Of a DNA stretch of 64,000 nucleotides, positions 62,161 to 64,000 are shown one piece after another. The first letter of the stretch is position 1; each line of letters starts with the position of its first letter. The stretch lies in contig NZ_CP007739.1 in the NCBI RefSeq assembly GCF_000724485.1, forward strand, positions 3,008,001-3,072,000. Direction: 5' to 3'. A program made the translations under genes and the position numbers. A model generated the notes under the pieces. It was not told the origin of the DNA. It worked only from the letters and a program-made list of their open reading frames with translations, and made no database searches. The DNA is from Bacillus methanolicus MGA3 (GTDB lineage: Bacteria; Bacillota; Bacilli; Bacillales; Cytobacillaceae).

Positions 62161-63190
62161 TTGTTCTCCCCTTCCTTTGTTCTTTTCTTTGCTTAATAGA
62201 CTGATATACACCTACAAGTCCGTTTGGTAAAAACATGACCATACCGATAAATAATCCGCCTAAAAACAGCAGCCATATATCAGGATAATTTTCACTAAAA
62301 AAGCTTTTCGCACTGTTCGTAACAATAGCACCTATAACAGCTCCAATTAACGAACTCCTTCCTCCGACAGCAACCCATAACACCATTTCAATCGAAGGAA
62401 TAATTCCCATCATAGCCGGAGAAATAAGTCCTACTTGCAAAACAAACATTACGCCGGCGAGCGCAGCAAATGCCGCGGAAAGACTATAGACAAACACCTT
62501 GTACGTTGTTGGATTAAAACCTAAAAAGCGGACCCTGTTTTCACCATCGCGAATGGCTACAAGCACCTTGCCGAATCGGCTCATCGTTAACCAACGGGAG
62601 AAAAGGAAAATGAACAAAAGCAAAGCAACGGTTAAAAAGTAAAGAATAATTTTTGTAAGAGGAGAAGATAAAGAGATACCGAAAACGGTAGAAAAATTCG
62701 TTAGTCCATTCGTTCCTCCTGTCCATTCCTGCTTTCCGATGAACAATGTAACAAAAACAACAACAACAGCTTGCGATATTAAAGAAAAATAGACGCCTTT
62801 AATCCGATTTCTAAACGTAAAATAACTCAGAAATGCTGCCAGCAGCACCGGAATGATAATGGCTGAAGAAAAAGCAAATAGAGGATTTTCAAAAGGTTTC
62901 CAAAACCATGGAAGCTTTGTTACACCGCTCCATTCCATAAAATCAGGCAACCGCCCATGCGAAGACTCTAATTTTAAATACATTGCCATACAGTAAGCTC
63001 CTAAACCAAAGTACACACCATGACCTAAACTTAAAATCCCTGTATAGCCCCAAATCAAAGAAATCCCTATCGCAATTATGGCAAAGCAGAGAAATTTTCC
63101 GAGCAGCGATAAGCGAAATTCGGTTAAATAAAACGGTGCTGCAAACAATGCAAGGAAAAACAGCCAATAAAGCGAGCCTTTTTTTATCAT
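62135..63190 (-). CDS. urtC: urea ABC transporter permease UrtC
   Basis: 351 residues from the ATG at 63190, eight bases after AAGGGGG. About ten membrane helices, LivM-like: GYTGILSLGHGVYFGLGAYC and WVAVGGRSSLIGAVIGAI. It overlaps urtD by 26 bases. Confidence 0.92.
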   Translation of the reverse strand: MIKKGSLYWLFFLALFAAPFYLTEFRLSLLGKFLCFAIIAIGISLIWGYTGILSLGHGVYFGLGAYCMAMYLKLESSHGRLPDFMEWSGVTKLPWFWKPFENPLFAFSSAIIIPVLLAAFLSYFTFRNRIKGVYFSLISQAVVVVFVTLFIGKQEWTGGTNGLTNFSTVFGISLSSPLTKIILYFLTVALLLFIFLFSRWLTMSRFGKVLVAIRDGENRVRFLGFNPTTYKVFVYSLSAAFAALAGVMFVLQVGLISPAMMGIIPSIEMVLWVAVGGRSSLIGAVIGAIVTNSAKSFFSENYPDIWLLFLGGLFIGMVMFLPNGLVGVYQSIKQRKEQRKGRTNEASAHVS

Positions 63191-63203
63191 CTTTAACACC
63201 CCC

Positions 63204-64000
63204 TTAATCGAGTGATCTTGTTCTCACACTGACAAGCCCCGAAGGCTTCCATTGCAAAAAGGCGATAATAAGTGCAAAAATAATTACTTTTGCCATCGTC
63301 GCACTTGTCGAATACTCCATCAACGTACTAACTAATCCGATTCCAAACGCTCCCAACACCGTACCGATTAGTTTCCCTATCCCTCCTAAAATGACAACCA
63401 TGAACGCATCGACAATATAATACGTTCCAATCGTTGGACCAATCGGACCGAGCAGCGTCAACGCACAGCCAGCTAAACCGGCAAAACCGGAACCAATGGC
63501 AAACGCATATGCGTCGACTTTTCGAGTAGAAATCCCAAGACAAGAAGCCATATCCCGATTTAACGTGACCGCCCTCATTCTTCGGCCGGCCGGCGTTTTG
63601 TTTAAATATAGATTAAGAACAAAAATGGACAGGATGACAAATGCTAAAATAAACAGCCGTTTGTACGGAAAAACCATTCCCGCAATGCGAATCCCTCCAT
63701 CTAACCATCCGGGAGGAAGCACCGCTACATTAGGCGCACCAAAAATCGTTCGCGCGAGTTGCTGCAAAATCAAGCTAACTCCCCATGTCGCCAATAAACT
63801 ATCCAACGGCCGATGATATAAGTGCCTGATTAATATTTTTTCTAATCCCCAGCCAAGGAGAGCCGAAACAAAAAAGGCAACAGGAATCGCGACGAAGAAA
63901 TAATATCCCATGGATTGCGGTGCATACTTGGCAAATATTTGTTGAACGACGTACGTCATGTACGCTCCCACCATGATCAATTCGCCATGAGCCATGTTGA
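63204..64000 (-). CDS. urtB: urea ABC transporter permease UrtB, 5' end outside window
   Basis: At least 265 residues, open to the right edge; an internal ATG at 63995 is not the start because the frame continues (NMAHGELIMVGAYM is an internal family motif). LivH-like with eight helices, AIGSGFAGLAGCALT and VVILGGIGKLIGTVLGA. The UrtA binding-protein gene is expected upstream, beyond the window. Confidence 0.92.
   Translation of the reverse strand, partial: NMAHGELIMVGAYMTYVVQQIFAKYAPQSMGYYFFVAIPVAFFVSALLGWGLEKILIRHLYHRPLDSLLATWGVSLILQQLARTIFGAPNVAVLPPGWLDGGIRIAGMVFPYKRLFILAFVILSIFVLNLYLNKTPAGRRMRAVTLNRDMASCLGISTRKVDAYAFAIGSGFAGLAGCALTLLGPIGPTIGTYYIVDAFMVVILGGIGKLIGTVLGAFGIGLVSTLMEYSTSATMAKVIIFALIIAFLQWKPSGLVSVRTRSLD

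Overview
The window is chromosomal DNA of a low-GC Gram-positive spore-former of the family Bacillaceae. The evidence is a ComK homologue, two YjcZ-type mini-proteins, strong AAGGAGG ribosome sites with frequent TTG/GTG starts, lipobox lipoproteins, and a urease operon in the order ureA-B-C-E-F-G-D-H, the order I recall from thermophilic bacilli. The species cannot be fixed from the sequence. No rRNA, tRNA, CRISPR array, plasmid origin or intact insertion sequence was seen.

Layout. 1-5.5 kb: a partial gene and three exported proteins on the minus strand (phosphodiester glycosidase, lethal-factor-like metalloprotease, CAP protein) that share one N-terminal module of about 85 residues. 5.6-11 kb: an MBOAT/SGNH polysaccharide O-acylation pair and an exported beta-propeller protein. 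11-18.6 kb: a REP-type tyrosine transposase (RAYT), a large subtilase, a YknX/YknW-like pair and UDP-glucose dehydrogenase. 18.7-26.6 kb: small membrane proteins, a GGDEF/HD-GYP protein, a duplicated AhpD-like protein, a sigma factor, a chemoreceptor and a short ComK. 26.9-34.2 kb: an anchored protein, a three-gene zinc-ribbon/TcaA-like operon, and a second beta-propeller protein carrying the N-terminal module. 34.5-44.6 kb: a nine-gene minus-strand operon with a divergent MocR regulator. 45-50 kb: mini-proteins, a taurine/sulfonate operon, an SMR pump and a truncated SDR gene. 50-53.5 kb: gene debris, a heptad-repeat protein, and an exported coiled-coil protein behind a probable c-di-GMP riboswitch. 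53.5-55 kb: ManC. 55-64 kb: urease plus the Urt urea transporter, running off the right edge.

The most interesting system is the 34.5-43 kb operon. It contains homologues of the conserved Nit1 cluster (sll0783, radical SAM sll0785, GNAT sll0786, AIR-synthase-like sll0787, and an MSMEG_0565-type glycosyltransferase). In place of the usual single nitrilase and FAD oxidoreductase it has a fused double nitrilase with a dead second domain, a metal-dependent amidohydrolase, a methylenetetrahydrofolate-reductase-like protein with an altered active-site motif, and an FMN reductase. A MocR regulator is transcribed divergently across a region rich in ATGTAA/TTACAT sites. It looks like a variant nitrogen/one-carbon salvage or small-molecule biosynthesis pathway.

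A second theme is a family of perfect 36-bp palindromes built on GGGGTCTGGCCCC. There are seven full copies between 5.6 and 27.8 kb. Two flank the RAYT gene and two supply the stop codons of the genes they follow. This suggests an active or formerly active REP/RAYT system in a bacillus.
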